Positions 17,703-28,980 of a stretch of 64,000 nucleotides of DNA are shown here, in pieces; position 1 is the stretch's first letter, and the number at the start of each line of letters is the position of its first letter. The translations under genes and the position numbers were made by a program. Under the pieces are notes generated by a model. The model saw only the letters and a list, made by a program, of their open reading frames with translations, was not told where the DNA came from and did not search any database. Origin of the DNA: Pseudomonas sp. 2FG (GTDB lineage Bacteria; Pseudomonadota; Gammaproteobacteria; Pseudomonadales; Pseudomonadaceae); NCBI RefSeq assembly GCF_005502935.1, contig NZ_SCMP01000012.1, forward strand, positions 1 through 64,000, given 5' to 3'.

Positions 17703-18578
17703 TCAGTGATACAGCCAGGGCTGCAGTTGATCCAGGTTCGCCACCACGATCTGCTGCGCCGTAGCCTTGGCATGCACCTTGGTCGGGTCGATCTGGTAGC
17801 GCTGCAGCACATACTGCACTAGGGCGCCTCGGGTCTGGATCCGCAGTTGTCCTTCCTGCATGCCGTAGTCGCTTTCGATGATTACCTTCTGTTCAGGCTT
17901 GAGGCGCGAGTCCGGCTCGATGACTACCTGTACCGGTGTATTCCAACCTGCATCCTGGTCCCGACCCTGCTCGGTGAAGTAATCCATCAGTTCAGGCACG
18001 CCACGGAAACGGCTCAGCACAAAGTCACGAAAGTCGCGGTTCTTCTCGCAGTAAGCACGCACATGCCAGCGCATGCCGGTGTAAACGAGTGTGTGCGGAG
18101 CGATCAGGCGGCTTTCGCCTTCCGGAGTGGTGAAGGACACATACTCGCATTCCAGGCGTAGCCCCTCTCGGCAGGCTTTGAGCAGCGGACGGAGCACTTC
18201 CGGCCTTACCGAGCGATCCGGCACAGCCAGAACTTCTGTGTGCGCATAGGCCAGCGCCAGGCCCTCAATGTGCGGTGCACGGTCGTGATTCTGGTTGAGC
18301 AGGTGCAGGTAGGCGCTGGCGCTGTCGTCGATGAACAGCGGTTTGAACTGCTTGCTCGGCACGTACCCCTTCACATGCTTGTCATATTCCAGGTTCTTCG
18401 GTGCGTGCTCGTTGATGTAGGTGTTGATGTCCTTCGACGCCTGCTGGCGGCTAATCCCAAAGCTCTGCATCAGGTGATTGGTAGTTAAACGCCCCTCCCA
18501 CCAGGCTACCGTCTCGATCAGTCGGTAGCGCAGCGCCAAATCCCAGCGGACAGATTCGATCGATTGCGTGCGTTTCAT
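17703..18578 (-). CDS. WYL-domain transcriptional regulator, BrxR/CapW type
   Basis: 291 residues. N-terminal winged helix (RLTTNHLMQSFGISRQQASKDINTY, seen in two pieces at about residues 30-55), central WYL domain with LECEYVSFTTPEGESRLIAPH and the arginine-rich DFVLSRFRGVPEL, and a C-terminal WCX-like extension ending LQPWLYH. The length and order match BrxR and CapW, repressors found beside BREX, CBASS and other defence genes that respond to a ligand through the WYL domain. It reads away from the large defence array, with a palindrome at 18601-18620 between it and the next gene. A role as repressor of itself and of the array is inference. Confidence 0.88.
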   Translation of the reverse strand: MKRTQSIESVRWDLALRYRLIETVAWWEGRLTTNHLMQSFGISRQQASKDINTYINEHAPKNLEYDKHVKGYVPSKQFKPLFIDDSASAYLHLLNQNHDRAPHIEGLALAYAHTEVLAVPDRSVRPEVLRPLLKACREGLRLECEYVSFTTPEGESRLIAPHTLVYTGMRWHVRAYCEKNRDFRDFVLSRFRGVPELMDYFTEQGRDQDAGWNTPVQVVIEPDSRLKPEQKVIIESDYGMQEGQLRIQTRGALVQYVLQRYQIDPTKVHAKATAQQIVVANLDQLQPWLYH

Positions 18579-18600
18579 TTCTTCTCCACCTGATTGAAAA

Positions 18601-18620
18601 GTTTACCTGTACGAGTAAAC
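18601..18620. promoter_or_regulatory. Palindromic operator candidate for the WYL regulator
   Basis: Perfect inverted repeat GTTTAC-N8-GTAAAC with GTAC at its centre, 23 bases upstream of the WYL gene start. On the plus strand it falls between a possible TTGAAA (-35) and TAAACA (-10). BrxR and CapW proteins are known to bind inverted repeats at this place. I did not find the same repeat in front of the helicase gene at 19719. Confidence 0.6.
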
Positions 18621-18718
18621 ACCATGGATACGTCTACTTAGGCTACATATCCTGAATCCCGCACACAAGCCGGATTGATCCCGGCCAGACGCGGAATTCA
18701 TTCTCAAGGAGTAGAAAC

Positions 18719-19402
18719 ATGGCATTGATCGATTGTGGCGAATGTGGCCGTATGGCAAGTGATCAGGCAGCGGCTTGTCCGCACTGTGGGGTGCCAATAG
18801 TGCAAATCTTTGCTAGTCCCCTGCCGGCTTCTAGAGCTCCCGCAGTCGCGCAGCGTTCGGTGGGTTTCTGGCTGGGGCTAGGCATCTTTCTGGTGCCGAT
18901 GATTTTTGCCTGGTTCCTACTTAGGCTGGGACACAGCGCAACCAGCCGCATCATTGGCTTTGGCTGGTTGGTATTTGCGCTCTTTGCTGCCCTCGGGCAT
19001 GAAGGTGAGGATGCTGTGTCCGGAGGTTCGACCTCATCCACCTCAGCGCGGAGTCAATCTGCAAAGGTTGCTCAACAGGTAGAGCCGCTGCATGAATACA
19101 CAGCACAGCAAATGGCTGCTGAATATGAGCGCAACACCGTTGCTGCCGATCAGCACTTCAAGGGTAGGCGCTTCAAGGTCACCGGTGTGGTCGACTCGAT
19201 CAATACCGATCTGTTCGGCAAGCCTTATGTCACGCTGCGTGGCGGGGTAAACCAGTTCATGGAACCGCAGTTCAAGCTCAGCGATGCTCATGCCAACTAT
19301 GCCGCCGGACTCCAGCAGGGCATGCGCATCACCCTGATCTGTAAGGGGCGTGGAGACGTAGCTAAAACGCCGATGTCGGACGAGTGCATACCCGATAACT
19401 GA
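18719..19402 (+). CDS. Zinc-ribbon, two-TM protein with a C-terminal OB-like domain
   Basis: 227 residues, ATG at 18719 after AAGGAG. The N-terminal zinc ribbon is CGECGRMASDQAAACPHCG. Two transmembrane helices follow (about residues 42-62 and 68-88), then a flexible S/T-rich linker. The C-terminal domain contains TAQQMAAEYERNTVAADQHF and GRRFKVTGVVDSINTDLFG, the pattern of tRNA_anti-like OB-fold domains, with a possible disulphide pair near the end. The domain probably faces the periplasm. It is divergent from the WYL gene and 316 bases before the helicase, so it could be controlled by the same operator. Confidence 0.7.
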   Translation: MALIDCGECGRMASDQAAACPHCGVPIVQIFASPLPASRAPAVAQRSVGFWLGLGIFLVPMIFAWFLLRLGHSATSRIIGFGWLVFALFAALGHEGEDAVSGGSTSSTSARSQSAKVAQQVEPLHEYTAQQMAAEYERNTVAADQHFKGRRFKVTGVVDSINTDLFGKPYVTLRGGVNQFMEPQFKLSDAHANYAAGLQQGMRITLICKGRGDVAKTPMSDECIPDN

Positions 19403-19718
19403 CCATGCTGGCAAAAAAGCACTGTGCATGCCTTTACCCATGCACAGCCAGTGGATAAGGTGACAAACACCGCAACATGGCAGGCCGTGGTATCCCAGGG
19501 ATGGCCGAGTTTCAGCGCTTATAGCCTTCAACGCTGTCGTTTCAGTTCTTTGTATCCCGCACCGTTGCCTACATGAATTTGAATTGTTGGCAGCCTTTCG
19601 GCTGCGCTGAGGATTTGCACATGAGTGGCATGACCCAGTTACCCCCAGGTTCAGGTGGCTATTGCCTCTGGTTATCCAGCGCCCGCTGCGCATTTAATGC
19701 CCTGACAAGGATTGCTTC
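19403..19718. other. Gap before the defence array with a long inverted repeat
   Basis: 316 bases. CTGTGCATG-N8-CATGCACAG at 19422-19447 is a perfect 9-bp inverted repeat with no T run, so it is more likely an operator or a structured leader than a terminator. An AAGGA ribosome site for the helicase lies near 19707. No clear promoter is recognised. Confidence 0.5.
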
Positions 19719-22583
19719 ATGCAACTGACCCAAGCCCCAGCTCCCGGTGCCCGCGCGCTGATCCGCGATGAAGAGTGGATCATCCAGAACGCCGACCAAT
19801 GCAATCTCGGTGGCTGGCAGCTCTCCTGCATCGGTGTTTCGGAAACCGTGCGCAACCGCCATGCGCTGTTCCTCACTGAGCTTGATGGCGTCACCCTGAT
19901 TGACCCGGCGAAAACCGAGCTGGTCTACGACGAGTCGCCCACATTTATTGCTTCGCGGCTGTTTATCGAAGCGCGTCTGCGTCAGTCAGCACTGCAAAAC
20001 GAATCGGTTGTGATTGGCCAGCACGGGGTGATGGATGCGCTGCCATTCCAATTACAGCCCGCCCATCAGGTGTTGCAGCAACTGCGCCCGCGCCTGCTGA
20101 TTGCCGACACCGTAGGCTTGGGTAAAACCCTTGAGGCCGGCATCCTCACCGCCGAGTTGATGCGCAGGGGGAAAGCCCGGCGCATCCTCGTGGTCACCAC
20201 CAAAAGCATGATGCGCCAGTTCCAGCAGGAGTTCTGGAACCGCTTTACTATCCCGTTGACCCGCCTGGACTCAGCCGGTATTCAGCGCATCCGTCGTGAT
20301 ATCCCGGCCAACCATAACCCCTTCAACTACTACGACCGCACCATCATCTCGGTCGATACCTTGAAGCGCGACAGTGAGTACCGCCATTACCTGGAAAGTG
20401 CTTGGTGGGACCTGATCATTATCGACGAAGCCCACAACGTCTCCTACAAGGGCAACCGCACCCAGAGTAATCGCCTGGCCGAGTTGCTCTCGCAACGCTC
20501 GGATGCGCTGATCCTGCTTACGGCCACACCGCACAACGGCAAGAAGGACAGCTTCGCTAGCCTTGTGCACATGCTCGACCCAACAGTGCTGCCAGTAGGG
20601 GCCGACTACACCCGTGAGGATGTTGATCACCTCTTTGTTCGCCGCTTTAAGAAAGACGTACGCGAACAGATGAAGCAGGAATTCCCCGAGCGCGAAGTGT
20701 TCCGTCTGGCCTGCGCCGCAAGCCCTGCGGAAAACCTCGCCTTCTATGCCCTGGCCGAGCTCAAACTCAATAGTGACGGAGCCGGTGCCCGCGACGGTGC
20801 CATGCTGTTCCGCACCGTGCTGGAAAAAGCGCTGTTCTCATCCCCCGCAGCCTGTTTGCAAACGCTGAAAGAGCGCATCCGCAAGCTGGAAGCGAAAGAC
20901 GCACACCATCCTGATCTTGAAGGCCTGCGTGACCTCCAAGGTCTGGTACAAGCCATCAGTGCCGACAAGTTCAGCAAACTGCAGCACCTCATCAGCCAGC
21001 TTAAACAAGGCCAGCACTGGCGGTGGGATGGCAAAGACCCAAGTGACCGCCTGGTGATCTTCACCGAGCGGGTGGAAACGCTGAAGTTTCTCCAGCAAGA
21101 GCTGCCCAAGGCCCTTGGTTTAAAAACCGATGCCGTAGCCATCCTGCACGGCCAATTGCCAGATCAGGACATCCAGCAGACGGTCGAAGATTTCGGCAAA
21201 ACCCATTCGCCCCTGCGCCTGCTGATCGCCTCGGATGTGGCCTCTGAAGGTCTAAACCTGCACTACCAGGCCCATCGCCTGATCCACTTCGATATTTCCT
21301 GGTCGTTAATGGTGTTCCAGCAGCGCAACGGTCGCGTGGATCGCTACGGTCAGCTGCATGCGCCGAAAATCGGCTACCTGCTAACCGAACCACGCCACGA
21401 GCGTATTCGCGGTGACTTGCGCTACCTGGAAATTCTCATCGATAAAGACGAGCAGGCCGCCAAGAACATCGGCGATCCATCGGCCTTTATGGGGCTGTAT
21501 GACGAGGAGCTGGAAACCGTCGAAGTGGCCAAGGCCATTGAAGGCAATAGTACGGTTGATGAGTTCGCTGCGCTCCTGGCCGGTGATGATATCGACCCCT
21601 TCGAAGCCCTGTGGGGCGCGAGCGTATCCAGCAACGATGGCCCTGCGCCCGCCAGCACAGCAGCGCTTGCGGCCCCCACTGCTGAACTCACCAGCCTGTT
21701 TAGTGACAGCTATATCTACCTGCGCGATGCCTTGCGCTGGCTGGCGCAACAGTCGCCGCGCGAACATGCTGAAATCAAAACGGATGACGCGCGTCGCACA
21801 CTGAGCTTCCAACCCAGTCGCGACCTTGCCCAAGTGCTCAAGCGTGAGCTGGCCAGCGAAATGTGGCCGACCGATAACACCTTTGCTCTGAGCGCCGACA
21901 AAACTGTGGTGGAAGAGGCGATTAAACAGGCGCGCGATACCAACGCCTGGCCCCAGCTGCATTACCTCTGGGCGCTCAACCCCATTGCCCAATGGCTCGA
22001 CTACAAACTCATGGCCCTGTTCCGTCGCCAGCGTGCACCGCTGCTACGCGTTGCCCAGGGGCTGGCCGCAGGCGAAGCCATCGTGCTGGTGCTGGCCCAG
22101 GTGCCCAACCGTCGTGGCCAGGCCGTACTGGCCGAGTGGCTCGGTGTACAGCTCAATGCTACCGGGCAGGTACAAGGCGTGCTCAGTCTGGCGGAAACAC
22201 TGCAGCGCACAGGGCTCACCAGCACCGCAAAAGCCCAGGCCAACGATGGCCAGGTACCCGACAGCCGTACCCTGCAAAGTGCGCTACCCGCGGTTATCCA
22301 GGCGGCTGAGAAACACATCAAGCCGATCAAGCAGGCCTTCGATGCCAACTGCCGCCAGCGCCTGGAGCGTGAGTTGGCCAAGTTGCAAACCCTGCAACTC
22401 AAACACAACGAACAGCTGGAAATCGATTTCGCCAAAGGGATCGAACAGGTCGTCGCAGCCAAACGTAAGCAGAAAGAAAGCGCCACCGCAGACCTGTTCA
22501 GCAACTACCAACAATGGATACGCGACACCCTGCAACTGGATGACCGCGCTCAGTTCACCGTTGTTGCCGCGCTGATGGCTTAA
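19719..22583 (+). CDS. SNF2-type helicase (first helicase of the defence array)
   Basis: 954 residues. The N-terminal 110 residues resemble the RapA/DISARM-type entry domain ([25 protein letters not shown]). Walker A is at about 132-138 ([14 protein letters not shown]), DEAH at 236-239 ([13 protein letters not shown]), motif [15 protein letters not shown], and the second helicase lobe has [13 protein letters not shown] and [13 protein letters not shown] near residue 534. The C-terminal 350 residues are not recognised and contain a coiled coil near residues 890-930. It is followed after 14 bases by a large adenine methyltransferase, an arrangement like DISARM class 1 (drmD then drmMI). It probably translocates on DNA and restricts or remodels it; the exact system is open. 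Confidence 0.85.
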   Translation: MQLTQAPAPGARALIRDEEWIIQNADQCNLGGWQLSCIGVSETVRNRHALFLTELDGVTLIDPAKTELVYDESPTFIASRLFIEARLRQSALQNESVVIGQHGVMDALPFQLQPAHQVLQQLRPRLLIADTVGLGKTLEAGILTAELMRRGKARRILVVTTKSMMRQFQQEFWNRFTIPLTRLDSAGIQRIRRDIPANHNPFNYYDRTIISVDTLKRDSEYRHYLESAWWDLIIIDEAHNVSYKGNRTQSNRLAELLSQRSDALILLTATPHNGKKDSFASLVHMLDPTVLPVGADYTREDVDHLFVRRFKKDVREQMKQEFPEREVFRLACAASPAENLAFYALAELKLNSDGAGARDGAMLFRTVLEKALFSSPAACLQTLKERIRKLEAKDAHHPDLEGLRDLQGLVQAISADKFSKLQHLISQLKQGQHWRWDGKDPSDRLVIFTERVETLKFLQQELPKALGLKTDAVAILHGQLPDQDIQQTVEDFGKTHSPLRLLIASDVASEGLNLHYQAHRLIHFDISWSLMVFQQRNGRVDRYGQLHAPKIGYLLTEPRHERIRGDLRYLEILIDKDEQAAKNIGDPSAFMGLYDEELETVEVAKAIEGNSTVDEFAALLAGDDIDPFEALWGASVSSNDGPAPASTAALAAPTAELTSLFSDSYIYLRDALRWLAQQSPREHAEIKTDDARRTLSFQPSRDLAQVLKRELASEMWPTDNTFALSADKTVVEEAIKQARDTNAWPQLHYLWALNPIAQWLDYKLMALFRRQRAPLLRVAQGLAAGEAIVLVLAQVPNRRGQAVLAEWLGVQLNATGQVQGVLSLAETLQRTGLTSTAKAQANDGQVPDSRTLQSALPAVIQAAEKHIKPIKQAFDANCRQRLERELAKLQTLQLKHNEQLEIDFAKGIEQVVAAKRKQKESATADLFSNYQQWIRDTLQLDDRAQFTVVAALMA

Positions 22584-22597
22584 GGAAGGAATACCCC

Positions 22598-25500
22598 ATG
22601 AGTTTTGCCATCACCGGCCTCACCAATGCCAACGAGTTCTACAGCCAGCATTACCTGGACGAGATCCTCGAAAAAGACCTCAAACCGCTGTTTGACCAGT
22701 GGAAAGAGCAGGGCGCGCAAAGCCCCGTTGGCCGGCTGCGCACCGCCGCCGGGGCCAATGGCTATTTTCGTGCTCGTGAGCGCTTTCTGAATGAGCGCAA
22801 AGCCAGCGAGCGCGCCAGCCTGTTTATTGATCTGGTGCAACCGCTGCTCGCCGCCCTCGGTTACGAGCTGGCGCAGCAAAGTCTGGCACTGGCTGATGGC
22901 GAGTTACCGGTGCTCGCGGTGTACCGCGATGCCAAACACCAGCCGCTATTGGTTATTGCGGCAGCCATTGCAGGTGCGGAAGACGACGACAGCAGCCCGC
23001 TGCAATTGCTTGCGCCTGCTGCCAGTGAGCAAGGCAAGGGCAAGTATGCCTACAGCGACTGGGAAGAAACCCTCAGCAAGCGCCTGTTTGCCGACGACCA
23101 CCCACCACGCTGGGTGTTGCTGCTGCACCATGAGGAATGGCTGCTGGTTGAACGCAGCAAATGGGGTCGCAAGGCGCTGCTGCGCTTTAATCTGCCGGAG
23201 CTGTTCGGCCCGCGTGACGACAAGCAATTCCGCGCCATGGCCGCGTTGCTGGGCAGCCAGTCGGTGCTGCCGGTGGAAGGCGGCGTGGCGCTGCTCGACA
23301 GCCTGGACGACAGCTCGCATAAGCATGCCTTTGAGGTGTCCACCGATCTTAAGTACGCCCTGCGTGAATGCATCGAGCTGATTGCCAACGAGGCCATCTG
23401 GTACAAACGCACGGTGGCGAAGGAGAAGGTGTTCGAGCGTAACGACACCGACCTGGCCGACCAGCTCAGCCGCGAAAGCCTGCGCTACATGTACCGTTTG
23501 CTGTTTATGTTCTACATCGAGGCGCGCCCCGAGTTGGGCTATGCGCCCATCGATGCCGAGGCCTACCTCAAGGGCTACAGCATCGAGCACCTGCGCGAGC
23601 TGGAACAAACCCCGCTGACCACCAGTGAAGCCCAGGAAGGCTTCTACTTCCACGACAGCCTCAAGCAACTCTTTGGCCTGATCTGGCAAGGCTATCCACG
23701 CCGTGATGCCACCGCGAGCCAGCTCGACTTGAGCGGCAGCCATGACGGCTTGCTCAATAACGGCTTTACCATTGCGCCGCTGCAAGGCCACCTGTTTGAC
23801 CCCGCGCGTACGCCGCTGCTGGGCAGCATCAAGCTGCGCAACGCGGTACTGCAGAAAGTCATCGAACTGATGTCGCTATCCCGTGGCGGCGGTAAGAGCC
23901 GGCGAGGGCGCATCAGCTATGGCACCCTGGGTATCAACCAGCTCGGTGCGGTGTATGAATCCCTGCTGTCCTTCCGTGGTTTTTTCGCCGAAGAAGATCT
24001 CTACGAAGTACGCCCCGACCCCAAGGGTAAGAAGGCCGCCGCTGCTGATAGTGATGGTGACGAGAGCCAAGAAGACGATTCCAGCGAGAGCGATACCGAC
24101 AACGAGGATGGCCTCGATACCCCCAGCGCTGCTGCGAAGAAAAAGGACGCCGAGGTTAACCCCCTGGATGCGGCCTACTTTGTGCCTGCCAGCAGCATCA
24201 GCCAGTACACCGACGCCGAGCGTCTGTTTGGCGGCAATACCAAGATTCACCCAAAAGGCACTTTTATCTATCGCCTAGCCGGGCGTGCCCGTGAGAAATC
24301 GGCGAGCTATTACACCCCGGAAGTGCTGACCAAATGCCTGGTCGAACATGCGCTAAAGGAGATTCTGCCCGGTAAGTCGGCGGATGAAATTCTCAAGCTC
24401 ACCGTGTGCGAGCCAGCCATGGGCAGTGCGGCGTTCTTGAACGAGGCTGTCAGCCAATTGGCCGAAGCCTATCTGCAAGCCAAACAGAAAGAGCTGGGTC
24501 GCACCATCCCGCACGAGCAGTACACCGAAGAAAAACAGCGGGTGAAGATGTTTATTGCCGACAGCAATGTCTTTGGTGTGGACCTCAACCCCATTGCTGT
24601 GGAGCTGGCCGAGGTCTCGCTGTGGCTTAACGCCATTTTCAAAGGCAGCCATGTGCCCTGGTTCGGCCTGCAGCTCTACAACGGTAACTCCCTGGTGGGG
24701 GCGCGGCGCGAACTGTTTAGTACCGCCCAGCTCAGCCCGGGTAAAGGCGAGAACGGCCAGCCCGAGCGCGACTGGCGCGCCGCCGCGCCGCGTGCCTTGC
24801 CTCTCACGCAAGTGCCGGCTGCTACCGATGTATTCCACTTTTTGCTGCCTGCTGAAGGCATGGGCATGGTCAGCGACAAGGTGGTCAAGGCGCTGGAACC
24901 CGCCGCCTTCGAGCAATTTAAACAATGGCGCAAGGCCTTTACCGCACCGCTCAGCAAAGACGAAATCCGTCGCGTACAAGCCTTGAATCAGGCCACCGAA
25001 CAGCTCTGGCAGCAGCACGCCCAGGAGCTGGCACGTGTACGTGCCGCCACCTGCGATGAACTGCACGTATGGCCTGATCCGGCGGCCAATCATGCGCCCA
25101 CCAGCACCGCGCAGAAAGACGCTGCCTATCAGCGGGAGATGCTTAGCGAAGCGCAGAAAAATGCCAGCCCCTATCGCCGCCTCAAGCTGGTGATGGATGC
25201 CTGGTGCGCCCTGTGGTTCTGGCCGCTGGATAAAGCCAGTGAGTTGCCCAGCCGCGAACACTGGTGGTTTGTGTTGGAAACGGTGCTGCTCGGCAACGCC
25301 AGCCTGAGTAACGCCAATGATTTGTTCCCGGAAACCCAGTCGCAGCAAGGGCTGGACTTTGCCCCCGAGCGCGACCGCTACGGTCATGTCGATATCGCCG
25401 CACTGATCAACGCCCTGCCGCAACTGCAGGTGGCGCAGCAGGTGGCCAGCCAGCAGCACTTTATGCATTGGGCGCTGGAGTTTGCCGATGTCTTCAAGGC

Positions 25501-27553
25501 TCGTGGCGGTTTTGATGTGATCCTCGGTAATCCACCGTGGATCAAGGTGGAGTGGAACGAGCAGTCGCTGCTGTCGGACTTCGATCCGCGATTTGCCATT
25601 CGTAAGCTCAGCGCCAAGCAGACGGCGGATCAGCGCGAGGCGGTATTTGCGGCGTTACCACAGGCCAAAGCTGATTTTCTGGCTGAGTGTGTGGTCACTG
25701 AGGGTATGGGAGAGTTCCTCAATGCCCGGCAGAACTATTCGCTGCTGGAGGGGCAGAAGGCCAATCTCTACAAATGCTTTTTGCCGCTGGTGTGGCAGAT
25801 CGGCAGTGGTGTGCAGGCCCTGCTGCATCCGGAAGGGGTGTATGACGACCCCAAGGGTGGTCAGCTGCGCGCGGCGCTTTATCCACGTTTGCGGGCGCAT
25901 TATCAGTTTGCCAATGAGCGTTTGCTGTTTGCCGAGGTAGATAACCATACGCGCTACAGCATCAATATCTATGGAAGACAGCGTCCGGAGATTTGCTTCG
26001 TTACCGTGGCCAATTTGCTTGATCCCGTGTCGTTGAACCGCAGCTGGTCACATGCAGGTGGCGGCAAAATCCCCGGGATGAAAACTGAAGAAGGTAAGTG
26101 GGAGCTATCGGGTCATACCAACCGTCTGATTGAGGTTGAAGAGCCGTTGCTAGCCACCTTTGCCCAGTTGTACGACACACCCGGCACACCAGCAATGCAG
26201 GCGCGTCTGCCCGCCGTTCATAGCCGAGAGCTAGTTTCGGTGCTTGAGAAGTTCGCCCATGCCCCGCGTCGATTGGGCGATCTGGGTACTGATATCTACT
26301 GTACCCAGCATTGGAATGAGTCCATTGGTCAAAGCGACGGCACCATCCGACGTCGTAACACCGGCGAGCAGGGTTTTGCCAGTGAACCTGTAGAGTTCGT
26401 GCTATCTGGTCCGCATTTCTATGTGGGCATACCGCTCAACAAAACCCCCCGTAAGGTCTGCGACTCGAACAAGGCTTATGATCAGCTGGACCTTGAAACC
26501 TTGCCCGACGACTACCTGCCGCGCAGTAACTACCTGCCCGCCTGCGATGCCCCCGAGTACGCTCGCCGCGTACCCCGTGTAAGTTGGGTGGAAGAAGGCG
26601 AGCGCGAGGCGAGGACGGTGACGGGGTATTACCGTCATGTAAACCGCGAAATGATCAGTCCATCGGCTGAGCGGTCCTTGATTCCAGCGCTCGTGCCCCC
26701 GGGGCAAGGACATATCAATACCGTTCTCGCGAGCGCCTTCCGAGATCAACGACAGTTAGTGGATTATCACGCTCTGTGCCTGTCTGTGCCTGTGGACTAT
26801 CGGGTTAAAAGTACGGGTATGGGGCACGCCAACACGACACTTATCAGTCAGTTGCCTCTGTTGCATGAGCATCCACTGAGTCGTGCGCTTAGGGCTCGTG
26901 CGCTGATCCTAAATAGTCTGACCAGCCAATACGCCGACCTCTGGCGCGAGTGCTGGCAACCAACCTTTCAGCAGGACAGTTGGGCCAGCAACGACCCACG
27001 CCTGCCGCAAAACTTCTTCGCGCAGCTTACCCCCGAATGGCATCGCAACTGTGCCCTGCGCAGCGACTACGCCCGCCGCCAGGCACTGGTGGAAATCGAT
27101 GCGCTGGCCGCCCAGGCCCTCGGCCTGACTCTGGACGAGCTGCTGACAATCTATCGCGTGCAATTTCCGGTGATGCGCCAGTACGAGCGTGATACCTGGT
27201 ACGACGCCAACGGTCGCATCATCTTTACTACCAGCAAAGGCTTGGCCGGCGTCGGCTTACCGCGCAAGGCCGGCAAACGCGATGCCGACTGCACCGTTTG
27301 CCTGCCCGATGGCAGTACTAAAACCGGCCGCCTCGGCTGGGAAGACGTGCAACCCACTCTTGACCCTAACGGCAGCAGCCAACCCCGAGTCCCCGACGGC
27401 ACCATCATCGAGCGCCCCATCCTCGACGACACCCAACCCGGCGGCCCGATTCAACGCACCATCCAATACACCGCCCCCTTCACCCTGGCCGACCGCGAAG
27501 CCGACTACCGTGTGGCTTGGGCGCATTTTGAATCGGAGCAGACGAATGACTGA
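22598..27553 (+). CDS. Very large N6-adenine DNA methyltransferase (DISARM/BREX-like)
   Basis: 1651 residues, ATG after AAGGAAGGA. The N-terminal 470 residues include [17 protein letters not shown], seen in PglX- and DrmMI-like enzymes. An acidic low-complexity linker ([20 protein letters not shown], about 487-506) precedes the Rossmann methylase: [15 protein letters not shown] motif [12 protein letters not shown] with G609, and the catalytic motif IV NPPW at 978-981. The C-terminal 600 residues should hold the target-recognition part. NPPW-class motifs methylate adenine N6. Together with the upstream helicase it resembles the modification arm of DISARM, or a type IIG/BREX methylase; no nuclease motif is obvious, so it probably marks self DNA. 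Confidence 0.87.
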   Translation: MSFAITGLTNANEFYSQHYLDEILEKDLKPLFDQWKEQGAQSPVGRLRTAAGANGYFRARERFLNERKASERASLFIDLVQPLLAALGYELAQQSLALADGELPVLAVYRDAKHQPLLVIAAAIAGAEDDDSSPLQLLAPAASEQGKGKYAYSDWEETLSKRLFADDHPPRWVLLLHHEEWLLVERSKWGRKALLRFNLPELFGPRDDKQFRAMAALLGSQSVLPVEGGVALLDSLDDSSHKHAFEVSTDLKYALRECIELIANEAIWYKRTVAKEKVFERNDTDLADQLSRESLRYMYRLLFMFYIEARPELGYAPIDAEAYLKGYSIEHLRELEQTPLTTSEAQEGFYFHDSLKQLFGLIWQGYPRRDATASQLDLSGSHDGLLNNGFTIAPLQGHLFDPARTPLLGSIKLRNAVLQKVIELMSLSRGGGKSRRGRISYGTLGINQLGAVYESLLSFRGFFAEEDLYEVRPDPKGKKAAAADSDGDESQEDDSSESDTDNEDGLDTPSAAAKKKDAEVNPLDAAYFVPASSISQYTDAERLFGGNTKIHPKGTFIYRLAGRAREKSASYYTPEVLTKCLVEHALKEILPGKSADEILKLTVCEPAMGSAAFLNEAVSQLAEAYLQAKQKELGRTIPHEQYTEEKQRVKMFIADSNVFGVDLNPIAVELAEVSLWLNAIFKGSHVPWFGLQLYNGNSLVGARRELFSTAQLSPGKGENGQPERDWRAAAPRALPLTQVPAATDVFHFLLPAEGMGMVSDKVVKALEPAAFEQFKQWRKAFTAPLSKDEIRRVQALNQATEQLWQQHAQELARVRAATCDELHVWPDPAANHAPTSTAQKDAAYQREMLSEAQKNASPYRRLKLVMDAWCALWFWPLDKASELPSREHWWFVLETVLLGNASLSNANDLFPETQSQQGLDFAPERDRYGHVDIAALINALPQLQVAQQVASQQHFMHWALEFADVFKARGGFDVILGNPPWIKVEWNEQSLLSDFDPRFAIRKLSAKQTADQREAVFAALPQAKADFLAECVVTEGMGEFLNARQNYSLLEGQKANLYKCFLPLVWQIGSGVQALLHPEGVYDDPKGGQLRAALYPRLRAHYQFANERLLFAEVDNHTRYSINIYGRQRPEICFVTVANLLDPVSLNRSWSHAGGGKIPGMKTEEGKWELSGHTNRLIEVEEPLLATFAQLYDTPGTPAMQARLPAVHSRELVSVLEKFAHAPRRLGDLGTDIYCTQHWNESIGQSDGTIRRRNTGEQGFASEPVEFVLSGPHFYVGIPLNKTPRKVCDSNKAYDQLDLETLPDDYLPRSNYLPACDAPEYARRVPRVSWVEEGEREARTVTGYYRHVNREMISPSAERSLIPALVPPGQGHINTVLASAFRDQRQLVDYHALCLSVPVDYRVKSTGMGHANTTLISQLPLLHEHPLSRALRARALILNSLTSQYADLWRECWQPTFQQDSWASNDPRLPQNFFAQLTPEWHRNCALRSDYARRQALVEIDALAAQALGLTLDELLTIYRVQFPVMRQYERDTWYDANGRIIFTTSKGLAGVGLPRKAGKRDADCTVCLPDGSTKTGRLGWEDVQPTLDPNGSSQPRVPDGTIIERPILDDTQPGGPIQRTIQYTAPFTLADREADYRVAWAHFESEQTND

Positions 27554-27563
27554 GGAATGTTCA

Positions 27564-28103
27564 ATGGGCAATGCCAAGGGAGAGGGCTCCATGCAAAGCC
27601 ATAGCGGCAATATCAAAAGTCCAATTGCCGCTGAGCTGCAAAGAATCGAAGAAGATTGCATCCACTCCGGAAAAGCACAGTTCAATGCCGCAGACCGATG
27701 GTCTCGCTACCACTACTGGTTAGGGGTTCCATCCGTTGCATTGAGCGCCGTGGCCGGTGCTGCCTTTATGAAAGAGTATGGCCAAGTAGCAGCGGGACTA
27801 TCCGCCGTGATCACAGTGCTAACTGCACTGATGACATTTCTTAAGCCATCCGAGCGTGCTTCGGCACATAAAACCACTGGAGATCAGTATCTCGCGTTGC
27901 GTAACGACGCCCGGGTCTTTCGCGAGATCAAACTGCACCACACTTGCGACGAGCAGTCGGCCATTGATGGGCTTGATGAATTCACGACGCGTAGGAATGA
28001 GCTCAACAACGCGAGCCACCCGATAGCGCGAAGGGACTACGAAAAGGCGCGTGATGGCGTAGACCAAGGCGAAGCCACTCACCGCGTCGACAAGGAGAAG
28101 TGA
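27564..28103 (+). CDS. SLATT-domain two-transmembrane protein (CBASS-type effector candidate)
   Basis: 179 residues from the ATG at 27564 after GAGGA; ATGs at 27546 (overlapping the methylase stop) and 27591 are alternatives. An N-terminal helix (AAELQRIEEDCIHSGKAQFN) is followed by two transmembrane helices (YWLGVPSVALSAVAGAAF and VAAGLSAVITVLTALMTF), then KPSERASAHKTTGDQYLALRN, the signature after the second helix, and a C-terminal helical region. SLATT proteins are predicted pore-forming effectors associated with nucleotide-making enzymes. The stop overlaps the start of a CD-NTase gene, the classic cyclase/effector pairing. Confidence 0.85.
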   Translation: MGNAKGEGSMQSHSGNIKSPIAAELQRIEEDCIHSGKAQFNAADRWSRYHYWLGVPSVALSAVAGAAFMKEYGQVAAGLSAVITVLTALMTFLKPSERASAHKTTGDQYLALRNDARVFREIKLHHTCDEQSAIDGLDEFTTRRNELNNASHPIARRDYEKARDGVDQGEATHRVDKEK

Positions 28104-28873
28104 TGTCAGTTCTTTCGTATCTGGAGAAGCGTGCCAGCGCTGCGGTTCTTTCTGATGATGAGAAGCGCTCGATCAATACCTCGATCACAACGCTGCGCGC
28201 AAGGTTGACTAGTTACTTTGGGCAAGGCGTGTCTGAACAGTTTCAGTTCGGCTCATCCACTCGGGGCACTATCTTGCCAAGAAAGATGGATGAAGGCTCG
28301 GACATCGACTACATGATCGTCTTTTCGGAGTCTGGCTACACGCCTCAGACCTATCTTGATCGGGTGAAGCGGTTTGCCGAAACCTACTACTCCCGGTCAG
28401 AAATCAAGCAGTCATCGCCGACCATCGTTTTGGAGCTCAACCATATCAAGTTCGATCTGGTCCCAGCGCTCAAGTCCTATTCTGCCTACAAAATCGTAGG
28501 CCGCGATGGCGAGTGGCTTGAAACCAATCCGAATGACTTCAACGAGACGCTGACGGCAAAGAACAACCAGGAGCTATCCAAGATCAAGCCGACCATCCGC
28601 CTGGTCAAGTTCTGGAACGCTAAGAATGGTTACGTGTTTGACTCGTACAGCCTTGAGAAATGGATTGTTGGTCTATCGTACGGCGCATGTATCAATCAAA
28701 CGCAGTATTTATTCAATGTATTTGACAACCTGAATCCCTACTCGATAGACACGCAGTGGCGTCGGGATAAAGTGGAACGGGCCCAAAAAAATATCGCAAC
28801 GGTTCGCCAGTATGAGCAAGACAGTCTGCCGTACAGCGCCGAAGAAGAGGTTAAAAAGCTGATCCCTGAGTAA
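28103..28873 (+). CDS. SMODS/CD-NTase nucleotidyltransferase
   Basis: 256 residues; ATG at 28103 overlaps the SLATT stop by one base. The nucleotidyltransferase core is intact: G50-S51 in GSSTRGTILPRKMDEGSDID, catalytic D67 and D69, and a third acidic residue D118 in KFDLVPA. TIRLVKFWNAKNGYVFDSY belongs to the C-terminal helical domain. Proteins of this group make cyclic or linear oligonucleotide signals in CBASS. The paired SLATT effector would be the receiver of such a signal. No E1/E2-JAB, HORMA or TRIP13 accessory genes are next to it, so it would be a minimal type. Confidence 0.9.
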   Translation: MSVLSYLEKRASAAVLSDDEKRSINTSITTLRARLTSYFGQGVSEQFQFGSSTRGTILPRKMDEGSDIDYMIVFSESGYTPQTYLDRVKRFAETYYSRSEIKQSSPTIVLELNHIKFDLVPALKSYSAYKIVGRDGEWLETNPNDFNETLTAKNNQELSKIKPTIRLVKFWNAKNGYVFDSYSLEKWIVGLSYGACINQTQYLFNVFDNLNPYSIDTQWRRDKVERAQKNIATVRQYEQDSLPYSAEEEVKKLIPE

Positions 28874-28980
28874 CAGGGATGTCGGGCACTGCTGGCCACG
28901 CACCGGACGTGAGCTCTTAACGATTTGCCCGTATTCGGTGAAAGCACGCTAACGCTACAGCCCATCAGGGAAGACAAATT

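Noticed and set aside
19422..19447. Terminator after the OB-domain gene
   Set aside because: The stem is perfect but lacks a T run, so it is recorded only as an inverted repeat.
27189..27563. Long N-terminal extension of the SLATT protein
   Set aside because: The frame is open there only as a shadow of the methylase gene; good starts lie at 27546-27591.
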